From positions 558,001 through 622,000 of the forward strand of contig JALPQD010000225.1 in assembly GCA_023101885.1 (NCBI GenBank): DNA of 64,000 nucleotides, written 5' to 3'. A model generated the notes under the pieces. It saw only the letters and a list, made by a program, of their open reading frames with translations, was not told where the DNA came from and ran no database searches. The position numbers and the translations under genes were made by a program. This document shows positions 12,550 to 24,787 of this stretch, piece by piece (position 1 is the first letter of the stretch; every line of letters starts with the position of its first letter). This stretch comes from Typhlomys cinereus (taxonomy: Eukaryota > Chordata > Mammalia > Rodentia > Platacanthomyidae).

Positions 12550-13290
12550 TTAGTGCTGCAGAGGGATTGGCTGCAATGCAGGCCGACAGCAGAAGACTCC
12601 ATTTCTAGTCTCTGAAGTCACAACAATGAACTTAGGGAAACAAGAGGTGTTTTATTCTTTCTTAAAATTCTGGTTACGTTCTTAGTCCAGCTTGGCAGCA
12701 GAGCTCATATCAACACCAAAGAGCCAAGGAAACTGTCCACACCATCTCACAGGATTGCTGACAGGGAGGCAAACCTCACTTACTAGACAGCAAGACTGCC
12801 AAAGTTTGCTGATGAATGTCAGATTACTGAATCGACTTTCCCGCATCACCATTGACTTGGTTTATCCCACCATTGTCTGCAATCTCCTGCAGGTTTGCTC
12901 AAAGGTTTGTCTTCATCGCTAATTCTTCAAAAACATGCCCAGAGGGGCTGGAGAGGTGGCTCAGGGGTTAAGCCTCCGCCTTGCAGGCGGAAGGTCCCGA
13001 GTTCGGATCCCAGATCCCACGTATAGACGCCAGACGGAAGCGGGGGCGGCCTGCGCTTCTGGTCCTGGTAGGGCGGAGCCTGTGAATCCCGGGGCAGAAG
13101 GAGGTGGAGGTGTCCATGGTGGTTCTCGAATTCGTCCGTGGTTCTACACACACATACACACACACAGAGACATGCGCACGCACATACACACAGTTGAATA
13201 AATAATAATAAAAAAAAAAAAAATTTAAAAAACATGCCCAGAGTTCAGCCTTCAATTGTCAAGTTGACACCTATATATCTAACTATAATC
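12550..13290 (-). mobile_element. Diverged interspersed repeat (URR1-like?), split by a SINE
   Basis: One of four related copies in this window (also 26.2, 33.9 and 52.9 kb). Shared landmarks in this orientation are 'agcttggcagcagagctca', 'caccaaagagccaaggaaact', 'tcctgcaggtttgctcaaagg' and, beyond the SINE, 'caattgtcaagttgacacc'. The 'gtgtcaacttgac' end is typical of rodent medium-reiteration repeats. I think of URR1 (hAT-Charlie class), but an LTR origin is not excluded. A young SINE interrupts it at 12945-13227. Confidence 0.6.
12929..13243 (+). mobile_element. Full-length young B2-like SINE with perfect TSD
   Basis: The element lies at 12945-13227, flanked by perfect 16-bp direct repeats 'aaaaacatgcccagag' (12929-12944 and 13228-13243). 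The head has an A box (TGGCTCAGGGG near 12958) and a B-box-like stretch (GAGTTCGGATCC). A stem-loop of the anticodon-arm type has loop cttgcag (anticodon TGC, Ala-like). A GC-rich body follows, then a CA-rich segment and an A-rich tail. It is intact enough to have been transcribed by RNA polymerase III and mobilised by L1. Confidence 0.95.
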
Positions 13291-13481
13291 ACCATGAGTA
13301 CATTTTCTCAGGTTCCTGTTTTCCAGCATGGGATCTGTCAGGAAAGACTGCAACTGCATCATTGGATGTAGAGACAGACAGAGCTGTGTTCCTGATTCCT
13401 TTATTGGCATCTCCTTGCAATGGGAGGATGGGGATGAGTGGAGTTTCCTTCCCTCCAGTGTATCAGTGTGAACTTTCACAT

Positions 13482-13620
13482 TGTAGAGCTGGGCATGGGG
13501 TGTACCACTGTAATTCCAGCCCTCATGAAGCTGAAGAGGAGGATGAATTTTAATAGTAGGTTTGAGGCCAGCTAGGAATGCAGAGTGCTGCCCTGTCTCA
13601 AGAAATAAGATATAAAACAT
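13482..13620 (+). mobile_element. B1 SINE, plus orientation
   Basis: 'gagctgggcatggggtgtacc', 'gtaattccagccctcatgaag', a degenerate 'ggccagctaggaatgcagagtg' and 'ccctgtctcaagaaataa' follow the B1 order. An A-rich tail follows. Confidence 0.85.
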
Positions 13621-14349
13621 AAAATACAAAGTAATAAAATTAAAAGTTCAAACAAAACAAGTATGCATGTAGAAACCACTTCCATCAATCTACTCTAAGC
13701 TGATAGGAACACCCACTACCCCCTAGGCAGCCCTAGTGTCTCAGTGACATTGTCTCCATCTCCATGAAGAGGAGATACTGGGGCTTCCTCAGCTGGGTCA
13801 CTTGCAGAATCAGGGTTCCATGTACTCTCTGTAACTGCAGTAGAGACGGTGCCATATGATGTTACTGGAGAGTTAATTCGTAGGCTTCCTATAGACTGGA
13901 GGATTCAACAGGACAGTTCGAAAATCCTCTGTGTCTACAATTGAACTGGCATTGTGAAGTCTGTCCGATTTTAAAATTAATCTGCCTAAGGAAAAAATCT
14001 ATCAGGCAGCACATATATGTTTATAGCTCAGGTATGGGTTTACTAAAGAGTTCACAAAGGGCCTACCTACCATTTGCACCTTTGGAAACTTGACTGAAAA
14101 GTATTTCCACAATGTATTCTTTAAAATCCTCAAGCCACACATGTCTGTCTTCCTTGGTCTATTGAGCTTGTCTGCCAGCTGAGGGAATCTTGGCCACTGG
14201 AACAGGCAGTTTCCTGGGATGGGACTCTCAAAACCTACAGCAGCTGGATGGAAGATGCTCCTCAGACCCTTGAACTGAGAGGAAAATGCAAAACACTGTA
14301 AGAGAAATACTTTCTAAAATATATACTAACTTCATTTTCAAGTTGTTTT
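13621..14349. other. Unique sequence, nothing assignable
   Basis: No recognisable repeat, exon or RNA gene. Confidence 0.4.
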
Positions 14350-14895
14350 CACCATGAATTTAAGTGTCTTCATTACCTGTTACCTATCCCCACCCCATCT
14401 GTATCCCTTCTCACCCTTCCTGTTCTTCCTTCCCACCCATTTTCCTCCCTCTCCCCACACCTCCTTACATGTGTAACTGGGTTACTTATAGGACAGCTGA
14501 ATTAGTGAGTGTATGGGCATCTGTCAGGGCATGAATGGCCCATCATTGTGTAAACTGTAGAATACTGAGGCTCCCTTTCTCTTTCATCTAGTACCAGTCC
14601 CATACAGTCCCGCAGGGCAGCACCATGTCTGATAGGATCTTCTCTGTTCCATTGCAAAATGTTGTTAGGCAGCTATTGTAGGTGTCCAGGACCCAGTGGA
14701 AGAAGATAGCGTTGCATTGAGTTCTTGGGTATCATAGTGCTGCTGTGACTAGCAGGTACTGTCTGACCTTACCTCTCTCCATCCTCCAGCTCTTACATTC
14801 TTACCATTCCCTCTCCTGAAAGGTTCTTGGGGCCTTGAGATGGGAGTTGGTATAGACGTTCTATTAGGACTGAGCATCCACAGACACTCTTACTT
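14350..14895 (-). mobile_element. Older L1 3' UTR, minus orientation
   Basis: A reversed polypurine tract (C/T-rich at 14380-14470) is followed by a body that resembles, with many differences, the young L1 3' UTRs in this window, for example 'gctcttacattcttaccattcc' at about 14790-14812. It is probably an older relative of that L1 lineage. Confidence 0.68.
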
Positions 14896-15279
14896 TGTAT
14901 CATGGCCACTTGTGGTTCTCTGCCTTACACAAGGAGAAATACTTTTTGATAATAGAAAAGGAGTTTTCCCAGTTTTAAAACAGAAGAAAACATGCATGTA
15001 GAGAAAAGGAATGGGCTATTTTAGCCTCACTTTCTAGGAAGCCTGAGAGTTATTGATACAAGGATCTGACCATGCCTGAGTGCTGCTCATGTTCTCCTGA
15101 GTGCTCCACGTGCATCTATCCAGGTTCTCAAATTGCTAATAGAGGCAGGAGGACGGTGGTGGTAAATTACCTTGTATCTATAGTTTTTGTTTATTGAGGG
15201 CAGGCCTCAAACAAGGACGAGGACTAGTTGGTCTGAAGACTAGGCACAGATTTGATATCTTTCTTTCTTCCGTCATTGT

Positions 15280-15600
15280 CATATTTATGTTTATATGTGT
15301 TTATGGAGTTCATGCACATGTATATTCATGTATGAGGTAAAGGAGTTGCATGTGTGTGCATGCACTTGCATGTGGAGGTACAAGGATGGTATCTTTCACT
15401 TAATTAATTTGAGCCTGGGCTCTGATTAAACCCAGTACATGGGGATTTCTGGCTCTGCCTTTTTGGACTGGAATTGTATTTGGACAGGCCACTACATATG
15501 CTTGGCATTTTATCTAACATCTCGGGACTTGAACTTTGGTCTTGCTGTTGGGTAACAAAGTTCTTTAACTGTTAAGCCATATCCCCAGCCATAGGCTTGG
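15280..15600 (-). mobile_element. B3/B4-type SINE, minus orientation
   Basis: A TG-rich lead ('gcatgtgtgtgcatgcacttgc') comes first. The right end 'ctttaactgttaagccatatccccagcc' is the reversed tRNA-like head shared by B2/B3/B4 SINEs. The middle is diverged. Confidence 0.72.
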
Positions 15601-16110
15601 TTTTCATGGAAATCAGCCACTATAGTTAAAAGTCTCCCCTCACTTTCTGCCTATCCACTAAATAAAAATGCTTCAGATGGTGTTGGGATGTATTGACACG
15701 AGAACTACACTGAGGAAATTTTATTAAGTAGGCTTAGGACTAAGAGCCAAGTATAACATAAAACAATAAGCATTAACTGTACTTCTTTTTAAACTATTAA
15801 CTTCTACTAAAAATACATTGATTTCTCAGTGCTCTGAACATGAAAGTATCACACAGAGATAGTTTATATGGCCTCCAACTTATGATGGTCCAATTTACAA
15901 GTTTCACAAGTTTACAGTGATACAAAAGAGATGCATATTCACTGGAGACTTTAATTTTTAGCTCTCCCCACATGATCACAAGAAATCTTCCAGAGCAGAT
16001 TCTTGTGTTCACACAGGTCAGGGTCATTGAACACATTTTCACTGCAGATATTTTCATGCTAAGATGAATTTGTTATATGCAAAGCCATTGTATGCTGAGG
16101 CACATCTGGG
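15601..16110. other. Unique sequence, nothing assignable
   Basis: AT-rich, no named feature. Confidence 0.4.
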
Positions 16111-16117
16111 TGATTCT

Positions 16118-16320
16118 ACATCTATCTATACATCCAATATCAATTGCTCTTTTATTTTCTACTTTCATTATCTACGCATTTATCATTAATCATGTCTCCA
16201 TTGTCTATCATCTATCATTTATCTCCATCTTGAATCTATCTTGCATCTATCATCTATCTTCTATCTGCATTATCTTTTTTCTTCTGTCTCTATTATCTTT
16301 CTATAATCTTTCTAATATTA
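16118..16320. repeat. Degenerate (TATC)n microsatellite
   Basis: About 200 bp in which CTAT/ATCT tetranucleotides recur with many point changes. This is an old tetranucleotide repeat that has decayed. Confidence 0.8.
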
Positions 16321-16384
16321 ATAATTATGATCATTGAAGGCATATATCAAAGGAAGTTCTAGATATCCTGGCTTAAAGATCTTT

Positions 16385-16691
16385 AAGGGTTCAATGGTTA
16401 AAGCTCTTGCGTCACAAGTAAAAGGATCTGAGTTTTAATCCTCAGCTCCCGTGTAAAAATGCTGGTCAGATGTGGCAGCCACCTGTAATTCTAACCATGG
16501 AAGGCAGAGACTGGGAATCCCCAGCATGCTGGTTAGCCAGATTAGCCCTGTTGACATGCTCTGGGTTAAATTAGAGACCCAGTCTAATAACAATAAAGTA
16601 AAAGAGAAATCTCGGATAATTCCTGATATCACTCTTGGATCTCCACAGGTGCACACACTCAAATGCACTCGTTTACATATACCACCCACAT

Positions 16692-16726
<35 letters not shown>

Positions 16727-16830
16727 TGCACATGCACACACACACACACACACATGCACACACACACACACACACACACACATGCACGCACAGTGCATGT
16801 ACCTTCTTCACACATACATGAAAGAAAAAA
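16385..16830 (+). mobile_element. B3-like SINE with (CA)n expansion
   Basis: The head 'gttcaatggttaaagctctt' is followed by B3-type body landmarks: 'cacctgtaattctaacc', 'ggcagagactgggaatcccc', 'ttagccagattagcc' and 'ctccacaggtgcacacac'. It ends in a long CA tract (16697-16790, interrupted by ATGC units). Diverged. Confidence 0.78.
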
Positions 16831-18867
16831 ATGTCCTTTTATCATCCCTACCTGAACACGCTCATTGGTTAACAACCCACCTGATCATTACATGGACATT
16901 TGTGTTCTGACTGTTTATGAGCAGTGGATGTTACAGCCTTGGATTTGAACAGAGTAGGTCTGGTTCTGGTCGCCAGAACCAGATGTGGCAGGTTAGTTAA
17001 CTTGGTCGTCCCTCAAATCTCTCATCTGTCAACTGAAGTGGGATTGCTAATGCCGATGAGAACATGCATATGTAGCAGCCTCACTGAGGGTCTGACACAC
17101 AATGCTTAGTAAGAACTAACTTGCCTTTGATGTATATTCTTTCGTTTCTGAATAAATTCCACTGGAGCCATGAAGAACACGCCTCTAACTCCCACCTTCA
17201 CTTTAGCTCACCATAATTTCTCCACTTAGGTTGTCTTAAGGTACTTCTGGTTGGCACATTCATTTCCCTGAAGACTTTTTTTTTTTAAATCCTGGGCTCT
17301 TAAATGACAAAAAGCATGCAAAGTGCTTTTCACCAGACTCGACAGCTAGTGAATGCTCCATAAATATTTCTGTGGCTGCTGCTTCTATTTCGAAGGCGAC
17401 AGTCACTGAGATCTGTGCAGTGACAATGATTCCATGGACTACTTACAGGAAGACGGTGTGTGCTTCTGAAATAGAAGCCCTGGTTCAGAGCAGGCCCTCT
17501 GGACCTGGTTGTCTTAGATCGAACTTCTGACCTCTTGATTTTGTATCTGTGCTATTCTTGTCAAGTTACCTCTTTTCCAACTTACAGGCAGTAAGTGAGT
17601 CATTCTGCACTGCTACTCTGAGACTTGAAAGAACTAAAATGGAGAAAAACATTCTAAGAAGTAACCTCTTAAATAAATCTAGAACATGTCAACATAGAAT
17701 CCAATTCAAATGTTATCTTGACACCTAAATTTTTTATGTCAATACTTTGTATGCATTGGTTATTCCGATGTTGATTTTTCTTTTTTTTATGTTTCTTGTT
17801 ACTGGAGTAACAGGTAGCATTGTATTTACCTAAACCAAGGCTTACTTTGCAACAACTCTATTTTAAACTTCCTTTCATCTTCCACCTTTCACACTACACC
17901 CAAGAATGATTTCTAGAAATTCTTGAAAGGGTAAAATCTTGGAGGGGCTAAATGACTCTTGCTTTTTCTCTTTGTCACGAGACATATAGTGAACACAGTG
18001 CATTATTAATAATAAGTTTACCTGTTGCTTTATGGAAAGCTAACTTGGCTCATTACTGACGCATTTACTGGATCATGGGTAGGCAGAAGCTGACAGCCTT
18101 GGCTCTGGAGCCCAGAGGATAGAAGACATAACTCAAATAGACATTGTTTTAGTTCTCTTCACTTCCTTCCCTGTATTCTCTTTTCCTTGTTTCTTTTTTT
18201 CTTAGTGATAATTGGCACACATTTAAATTATTGAATTGTGAGTAAATGACAACACAGATTTCTTTTTCAAAAAGAGTAGCTACACTTATTCTAGCTGCCT
18301 CCACTGCAACACTTCAAGCATCTTAACATTGCATGATTCAAATCAGAACAGGAAAAGCAGCATTTCTCTTCATGCTTCTGATCTTGAAATCACCACTGGT
18401 TTAAAAAGAATAATGTAATAATGTAAAAAACCACCTAATAAATCTAGAGTATTCTGCTAATGTAGAGTGAAATGCAAATATGAGCTTTTATATCAGCAAG
18501 ATTAAAGAAAGCAACGTAGCAAGACCCAGCCAGCAAGGAGTTAGGCTCAAACTCTGGCTATGTTACATATATCCAAAAGGAAGAAGCAATTAAACTTTCT
18601 CCATTGATCTCTGAATGGTGATCACAGTGTTTCTTTTGTGTGGTTGTCATGGGGGTTAACACAGATCATATGTATCTCTAAAGTATATCATGGTATTGTA
18701 CAAAAGAAAGTTCAAGTTATTATAAGAACTCATTCCTCTGCAGTGGCTCTTTACTGCAAACGTTAGGTTCTTTGAATCACAGGTTCTGAGGTTTGCACAC
18801 TGGTTGTTTATTAACAAGTTGCTGCTGACCAACATCTTAGCATAGTGTGAGAAGTAATATTGAGTAT

Positions 18868-18868
<1 letters not shown>
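16831..18868. other. Mostly unique sequence; possible MIR remnant near 17.34-17.60 kb
   Basis: No gene seen. The stretch near 17340-17600 weakly resembles a reversed MIR SINE ('gtgaatgctccataaatatttctg'), but it is too diverged to annotate separately. Confidence 0.35.

Positions 18869-18913
<45 letters not shown>
18869..18913. repeat. (CA)n microsatellite
   Basis: About 22 uninterrupted CA units. Confidence 0.98.
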
Positions 18914-18914
<1 letters not shown>

Positions 18915-21200
18915 AGTGGATCCCATGGGAACTCTGGGCCTAGATTTAGACTGTAAACAAGATGACAATAAGAGAAGGTTGAAATTGGGCCTTACACAAG
19001 ATTTGCACATGTCATATCTGAACATGGGCTGTGCCCTAGAAGGATTTGGTCCTAAGATAGAATATTTCAGCTTCTCCAAACTCCTCCCAGGGGAGGGGAA
19101 TCTTAAAAGCGGACAGGACTATACATCATGGTGCCCACTGTGAGTTCTTAACAAAAAAACTTTTAAATAACTGTACGTGATCCACTACAGTATTCTATTA
19201 GCCTTCTGTACAATATATTCATGCTAGTAAGAGTTATGTTTATTCTCTCTTTCATACAAGAAAGTCAGTAATCATGTGTTATATGGAATGGAACTGTGAA
19301 TAAAGCTTTCATTTTTGGGAAGGACAATCTCTGGCGTACTAAGTTAGAAGATACATTCTCAGATAAGCAGAAATTACTGATATTTTCATATCATATTAAC
19401 ATTTTCTCTTTGTAATTTAGTAAAAATACGAGACAGTGGATGAAACAGCACTATGACACCATCTGTGTATCTAATGGTAAAAGATAAATGATAAACTTTC
19501 CCAAATAATCTGTGACTAAATTTGATAACTGGCTCCACTCATACTATCATTTCCTGATTTCTATCTGCCTATGTAGAGAGATGACGCTTGTAGAAATAGC
19601 AGATTATGAGATGCCATATAAAATTGGTGGATTTATTGTAAGAGGAGATAGCAAACCAGACACCTGGTATAGCGGGCACAATCTTTTATAGTCACAGGAA
19701 AAATGGAATATATATGCATACATATATAAAACCATATATATGCATATACATATCATATATACATATATTGGGAGGGGATTGTCAGAGTAACTTACATGAT
19801 AGGATCTGGGTAATTCAACAATGGATAGTTGCACACTGGAGGGTTTGAGCATCAGGCACTTAATCAAGGAAATGGGATGCCTCAACACCCCCAATTTTCT
19901 CTTTAAAGCCTGTATGCTCCCTGGAGAGTTTCTGGTATTGAATCCACTCTGAAATACCAGGTAGGCTAGAATCTGACTTCAGTGGATGTTGATAGTGGCA
20001 GACAGTTGCTCAGGGAAGAAAAGAGCTTGCAGAACATCTACGCCCATGCACTCTTCATCCAGGAGGTTTTCCAGTTTGAAGACTCCACCCTTCCTGGGCA
20101 GGTCTTATCCACCAGTCATTGTCCTACATGCCAGTCCTCTTGAAATTTTCCAAGAGACACATAAACATGTTTCAACAAACCCGAACATCTCTTAAGTCAT
20201 GCAAGCTGACAGCGAAGACTGAGCATCACATCTGCTGCTCGAAATGAGAATATGAAGACAAATAAAGACATAGAAAAAGACTTAAGGATGATGGACTGTT
20301 TTAATGATAGAGAGGCAGAAATCATGGAGTTGGAGCAACTTCTCCAAATTATCTATTTGCTCAGAAGCAGCTGCTGGCCCAGAGCTTGGTTCTAGGAGAA
20401 GGTGCTTTTCCTTAGTCATTCTATTCTCAGGGACTAGCTGGCTCCTGGATTGTTTGCTTTGTCTGTTGGTATTTGATTTTGTCAAATTTATCTTCAGTCG
20501 TGATCTTTTCTTCACTGGTCATCGCATTTTTCATGCATAATCTTCACAGTCTTCACCTGAGACAGATGATTGGGTTGTTGCTTAGGTAATAGAATATTCT
20601 GGATTGTACTTCTCTATCCCAGCCATTCCAATTCATGAAGAGCACTGAGGAGCCCTTGTGTCCAAGGAACACATCTGGGAAAATCTCTGTTTTAGAAGCA
20701 AGAAACCTACTAAGCTCATCCGAACAGTGGCAACTCTGTTCTTGCCTCAATAAGCTGGCCCTCTGTGAGCATACACACGTTAGTGGAATTCTGCTCTGTT
20801 TTTTCAGAGCAGTGGGATATCCACCCCAACAGTGAAAGTGTACATGCTAGTAATTCCTCATTCCTAGAAGGTATGGGAATACGACTTTCTTTGCATCACT
20901 GGATGAAAGAACATCTCTTATACCCTTCTCAGATCCTCGATTTTAGAACCTCATTTTTCTCTTCTCAGCAGTAGCTGTTGTCTTTATTATTTTCTGCTAA
21001 TTAGTTAAATCAGAGATGCAAAACAATAGATGGCAAAAGAGTGTCTTACTCAGCCTCTTCTCCTCACCATTACTTCATATTCTTTCTGAAAAGATGGATT
21101 TCTCACTTCTTCCTCAAACTTTGCAAATACGACTGGACACAAGATGGAATATGGCTGCAACACTTCCTGAATATATCATCTTTTCAAAGTTCCTTAGTCA
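18914..21200. other. Mostly unique sequence, contains an AT/TATA-rich tract near 19.71-19.77 kb
   Basis: 19711-19772 is a TATATGCATA-type low-complexity patch. 19.97-21.20 kb has several open frames on both strands (20282-20515 and 20553-20750 minus; 20304-20540 plus), none of which I recognise. A relic of a retrocopy or LTR cannot be excluded. Confidence 0.35.
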
Positions 21201-21209
21201 AAGCAAAAG

Positions 21210-21220
21210 AAAGTTCTTTC

Positions 21221-21270
<50 letters not shown>

Positions 21271-21450
21271 CAGCGGATACCGTGTGTACATATGGAAGCA
21301 TAAGGGTGACTTCTGGAAACATCCTGGATTATGCTACCTCCTTTTTGTTTCACTCTGGAGTTTCCCAGGCTCCACCTTTCAGGGCCACATGTACAAGCTA
21401 CTGCTACACTCAGAACTTTCTGCTGTCGAGGCAGAGACTTAACCCCTTTC
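21210..21450 (-). mobile_element. B2-like SINE (older subtype), minus orientation
   Basis: A (GT)n tract (21221-21268) is the reversed CA-rich 3' segment. The body carries 'actctggagtttcccaggctccac'-type landmarks shared with the SINE at 55.9 kb. The right end 'gaggcagagacttaacccc' is the reversed A-box region. The outermost head is lost. Confidence 0.85.
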
Positions 21451-21667
21451 TCAAACATTTGTTTATTTTTATAGCTAACAGATTCTTGATGGGTAAAATC
21501 AAAGTAATTTTGTGTCTTCTGTTGAAGTATTTATGAAATGGCTGTGGAATGCTTGATATGCCAAAAGAGCCACCTCATCTTCTTGAAGCCCTGGGAGTAA
21601 TGCCGGTCCCCCTCACATTCTCATATCATGGTGATGGATTGAAATTCCTCCTAAAAAGCAAGCTGAA

Positions 21668-21742
21668 TGAGAAGGCAGAGGGAAAGAAGGGAGAAAGAGA
21701 AAAAAAGACAGAGAGAGACAGAGACAGAGACACACAGAGAGA
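21668..21742. repeat. Purine-rich GA tract
   Basis: GGGAAAG and GACAGA units make an almost pure purine strand. Confidence 0.75.
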
Positions 21743-22545
21743 ACCTGTCCTGGGTTGCATGTACACTAATGTTATATATATATGTAAACACTCTCATATT
21801 CTGAAAATTAACAGTGCCACCTCAGAAAGTATTTAGGGAAGATTTCATTTTTATCTGAAGTAAGAACTGTTTTATTGGTAAAAGAATTCATTTCAAGAAT
21901 TTGCAGCAGATAACTGCTATGACTAATTGAAATACAGTTGGAAGAAAAAGTAATTTTAATGAGCAGTTACATTGTATGCTCAGAGGACGCATCAAAGAAT
22001 GAAGAGCCACAGTTGCATGAGACAGAAAGTATAACTTTGCTTGAGATATTGGATGGAAAGCAATTCAGGAGGTCTTAAATCTTACAAGCACATCTGTGAG
22101 TGTTGTGCTAGTCAAAGATTATGCACTAGGTCATGAATGTACTTTAGATTAGTATGTGTTTGATACATTTAGTTTTTGCTTTATGTGAATGGACTTGGAA
22201 TTTTTGCTGCTTCCATATATTGTATATTTTTATTGTTTGGAGGATGCTTAATATCAAATTAATGGTTGTAGCACAATCAAAATAATAAATAAAACCCTTA
22301 ATTCCTTGTAGGAAATTATCTGTCATTTCCCATTACCACTCTCTTACCAAGACTTCTTCTTGACTTTTAATCTTCACCATAATGAGTGACACAAACCAGA
22401 ACAAACATCTCCGTCATGTGTTTTCCCACTCTGCCAGGACTACTGCAGTGACGACGATATTTGCCAATCCTTTCAAAAGCTCTCCTTACAAAAATGAAAC
22501 ATCGCCTTCTTTCTTTCTCTCTGAATTTGGGTCAGATACATTGAT
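21743..22545. other. Unique AT-rich sequence
   Basis: Nothing assignable. Confidence 0.4.
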
Positions 22546-22546
22546 G

Positions 22547-22577
<31 letters not shown>

Positions 22578-22760
22578 CTTCTTCTTCTTCTTCTTCTTCT
22601 TCTTCTTCTTCTTCTTCTTCTTCTTCTTCTCTTCTTCTTCTCCTCCTCTCCTCCTCCTCCTCCTCCTCCTCCTCCTCCTCCTCCTCCTCCTCCTCCTCCT
22701 CCTTCTCCTTCTCCTTCTCTTCTCTCTCTCTGCCTCTTTCTGTTTCTCTCTCTCCTGCAT
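22546..22760. repeat. Long polypyrimidine (CTT)n-(CCT)n compound repeat
   Basis: About 85 bp of CTT triplets passes into about 60 bp of CCT triplets and then TTC/TCTC-type pyrimidines. One strand is pyrimidine-only for about 190 bp. The long Ser, Lys, Glu, Arg or Gly frames through it are translations of the repeat, not genes. Confidence 0.97.
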
Positions 22761-24727
22761 CCATCATCCATCCACAATGAGATAGAAAGATCAACTCCTA
22801 GGTTGCTGACCACTAAAGATGGGAGGCATGCGGAAATTTATATCATTCACAATGACCAAATGGCCAAGTTTTGGGAAGTGATTTATTAAGGAACAACAGG
22901 TAACAAGTAGACTGTAGGGCAATCTAAGCTACCAGAAGCTTCTTGGCTTCTCTTTGCTTCTGTGGATTCCTTCATTGAGCCTTCTGTTCTACAATAGGAT
23001 ACCCCTCCCTTTCTGTTGCTTAGCTTCAAGTGTTTATTGTTTAGGAGGCAGCTTTCAAATATAGAAATCATTATTAGCTTAAATCAAAATTTTGGAAAAT
23101 AGCATGGCTTGGTTTGCTGGTCTATGAAGAGGTAATTCAAAATATTGGTATACTCTAGACTTTTTATTTTTGATCAGGGTTTTGTGTACTTTCATATTTC
23201 ACATGTAACCAGCTAAAAGAACACAATTCCTCTTGGAGCTTGTGGACATGAGGTGTGGTTTACTGCTGGTATACATGCCTCCATAAATATTCTAAGTTAT
23301 GCAGTAATTCTTTAGCATATATCATTTACAAAGAGTTATGAGATTATCAGCTATAAAGAATGCAGATAAAAGCTTGTAAAATAAAACTAAATGCTGGGTA
23401 ATTAAGAAATACTCATTATAGATTTAATTGTTGAATAGTCTTGTTGATTTATCTCACACAAATGAATGCTTCAGATTTACAACTTTGTTTATCCTGAACT
23501 GTAGCATGTTATCCTCGTGTGTATACTGATATCGTTTCACTTTTCTTCTCCATTTGTGTAAACTGTTGAAAAATTCAAAGACAAAAGAAATCTACATATA
23601 ATAAATTTGCATTCCTGTAAAGTTAAAGCAAATGATTTGCAAATATGCTAAATATCAACAAAGAAAGATTTGAGTAAACAGATGGTATGAGAGAATTGTA
23701 CTTAACATTAATAATTTTAAATAGTTACTGAGTCAGTGAGAATATTCAGTTGGTCTTAAAGAAAAAATACATAAGAAACTTTCTATTTTTAAAAGTTTAA
23801 TTATTTGTTGGTTAAAATATATAGAAGCCTTTATTTTGACACATTTTCATGCATAGACATCACTATATATTGATAAGAATTTTTTTCAAAAATAAAAGAT
23901 GCTTTCAAATGAGTTATGAGAGTCTTATTCTGTTACAAAACAGTTATTCACAAATTTCCTTTCCTTCTAATACTGATTGTACATTCTAATGTCTATTATG
24001 GTAGAGTGAAGATGCAGCAAAAGATTTAAGGGAGAAACAAGTGGTCAGGTGGACATTTTTAGGGCACTCTAAATACAGTAATATGTAGTAATATGCTGAC
24101 CATTGTTACTGATAATAAGAGACTTGATGAACTAGTTCTTCTATGAAGTTATAAACTCCAGTTTTTAATGCACGCATATATAAGAAATAAAAATAGTTTT
24201 TATATTCACACATAAAATGTCAATGTTCTGATTCTGACATTGATTTCCAAGAAAATTCCTTATTAGAATCTAAGCTTCAGTTAAAATTGACAAATGGGAA
24301 AATGTTCCACAGTAGCTGACCTGAGCATTAGAGAGAAGTTCTTCAAATCCCAGTTGGATCAAAACAGCAATGCTTACAACACCTGACTTTGAATCTTGAT
24401 GCTATGTAAATGGCTTTAATTTAAAAAGGGGTACTTTGTAGAGAAAAAAACCTGACAACCCACTTATACTGATAGTTTTAAGACTATGTGTGCTAAGAAA
24501 AAAAAGAAACAGAATTCCAACTTATACTTACGTTTTTCTACAAGCCAGATGGAGCTAAACAATGGGCTGCCAACTATCTTGTTTCAAAATTTTTGTACTA
24601 TATGTGGTCTTGAATTCTCAAACAGACTTTAGGCACTAGAAAAACTTGAGATGATCAGGCAAGCAATAATAAACCTTCATTGAAATCATGGCTTTCAACA
24701 ATGTAGGTATAATTCAACAAGATAAAA

Positions 24728-24728
<1 letters not shown>
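22761..24728. other. Unique AT-rich sequence
   Basis: Nothing assignable. 23.1-24.7 kb is strongly AT-rich and free of simple repeats. Confidence 0.4.
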
Positions 24729-24777
<49 letters not shown>

Positions 24778-24787
24778 GATAGATAGT
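24729..24787. repeat. (GATA)n microsatellite
   Basis: About 13 GATA units, the last ones with a one-base shift. Confidence 0.97.

Noticed and set aside
12945..13015. Possible tRNA gene
   Set aside because: The tRNA-like fold is the head of a SINE: target duplications flank the element, a SINE body and tail follow, and there is no normal acceptor-stem pairing.
22382..22813. Ser-, Lys-, Glu-, Arg- and Gly-rich open frames
   Set aside because: They are translations of the CTT/CCT triplet repeat in each frame.
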